Shown in pieces: positions 12,937 to 13,111 of a DNA stretch of 13,111 nt. The position numbers and the translations under genes were made by a program. The stretch's first letter is position 1, and each line of letters begins with the position of its first letter. The DNA comes from SIG587 sp045649505 (GTDB lineage Bacteria; Bacillota; Clostridia; Oscillospirales; Acutalibacteraceae). The notes beneath the pieces are model-generated. The model did not search any database, was not told the origin of the DNA, and saw nothing but the letters and a program-made list of their open reading frames with translations. The stretch covers positions 1 through 13,111 of the forward strand of contig JAZRQA010000083.1 of assembly GCA_045649505.1 (NCBI GenBank). The letters are read 5' to 3'.

Positions 12937-13111
12937 ATGAAATTAAATGAAGCCGTTGCATACAGAATAGATGAACTTTGCAAAGAACGCGGAATTACAC
13001 AGTATCAGTTATATTTAAAAACGGGAGTTCCGCAGTCGACACTAAGCACAATTATGAAATGTTCCTACCCAAGTATGAAGCTTAGAATAATATACGAAAT
13101 TTGTGATGGTC
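12937..13111 (+). CDS. Cro/CI (XRE)-family helix-turn-helix regulator, cut by the window end
   Basis: The first 58 codons of a DNA-binding protein are present and no stop is reached. It begins MKLNEAVAYRIDELCKERG, then ITQYQLYLKTGVPQSTLSTI (residues 20-39), which is a typical helix-turn-helix with recognition helix VPQSTLSTI. The segment KLRIIYEICDG follows, where such proteins usually continue into GL-x-LxEFF. Most such proteins are 70-110 aa, so little may be missing. ATG 12937 has AAGGTG (12925-12930) 6 nt upstream; in-frame ATG 12916, GTG 12928 and TTG 12934 exist but are less well placed. It is divergent from the HD hydrolase gene. Its targets are unknown; autoregulation is possible given the inverted repeats upstream. 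Confidence 0.85.
   Translation, partial: MKLNEAVAYRIDELCKERGITQYQLYLKTGVPQSTLSTIMKCSYPSMKLRIIYEICDG

Noticed and set aside
1..13111. CRISPR arrays, insertion sequences, tRNA or rRNA genes
   Set aside because: No regularly spaced direct repeats, transposase-like proteins, terminal inverted repeats or recognisable RNA gene sequences were found.

Overview
The window reads as chromosomal DNA of a low-to-mid-GC Gram-positive anaerobe of class Clostridia, probably an Oscillospiraceae/Ruminococcaceae-like gut bacterium. This rests on strong AAGGAGG ribosome-binding sites, TTG and GTG codons near gene starts, A/T-rich intergenic DNA with consensus sigma-A promoters, and protein families typical of that group. 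The placement is inference; there is no rRNA or marker gene here to prove it.

Positions 1-11133 hold one tightly packed, seven-gene operon on the plus strand. A promoter with consensus spacing and an extended -10 (62-90) is followed by a leader of about 100 nt with a 26-bp inverted repeat at the expected transcript start and two further, partly exclusive hairpins. The genes are: (1) an unusually large secreted solute-binding protein, with two tandem beta-rich modules and a helical segment in front of a sugar-type binding domain; (2, 3) a MalF-like/MalG-like permease pair; (4) a secreted beta-propeller + TPR + Yip1-like membrane protein; (5) a 750-aa lipoprotein resembling DUF5696, with a layout like a glycoside hydrolase; (6, 7) a second permease pair. 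A strong hairpin plus U7 terminates the operon. No ATPase is present, so a shared MsmX/MsmK-type ATPase elsewhere in the genome is the likely motor. The simplest reading is a carbohydrate uptake or envelope-glycan handling machine with two membrane channels, one huge substrate receptor and two accessory envelope proteins of unknown role. This is the most interesting system in the window.

Positions 11132-12689 hold housekeeping-type genes. A minus-strand RluA-family pseudouridine synthase converges on the operon. It is divergent from a plus-strand unit made of a strong promoter, a structured leader containing an intrinsic terminator, and a 67-aa charged helical protein. A perfect 11-bp hairpin separates this from a convergent minus-strand stand-alone HD hydrolase of the RelA/SpoT (MESH1-like) type that keeps its metal-site residues.

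Positions 12717-13111 hold an intergenic stretch with three inverted repeats and then the start of a plus-strand Cro/CI-type helix-turn-helix regulator cut by the window end. No mobile elements, tRNA, rRNA or CRISPR arrays were seen. In four genes the best ribosome-binding site points to a start slightly downstream of the longest open frame, and coordinates are given accordingly.
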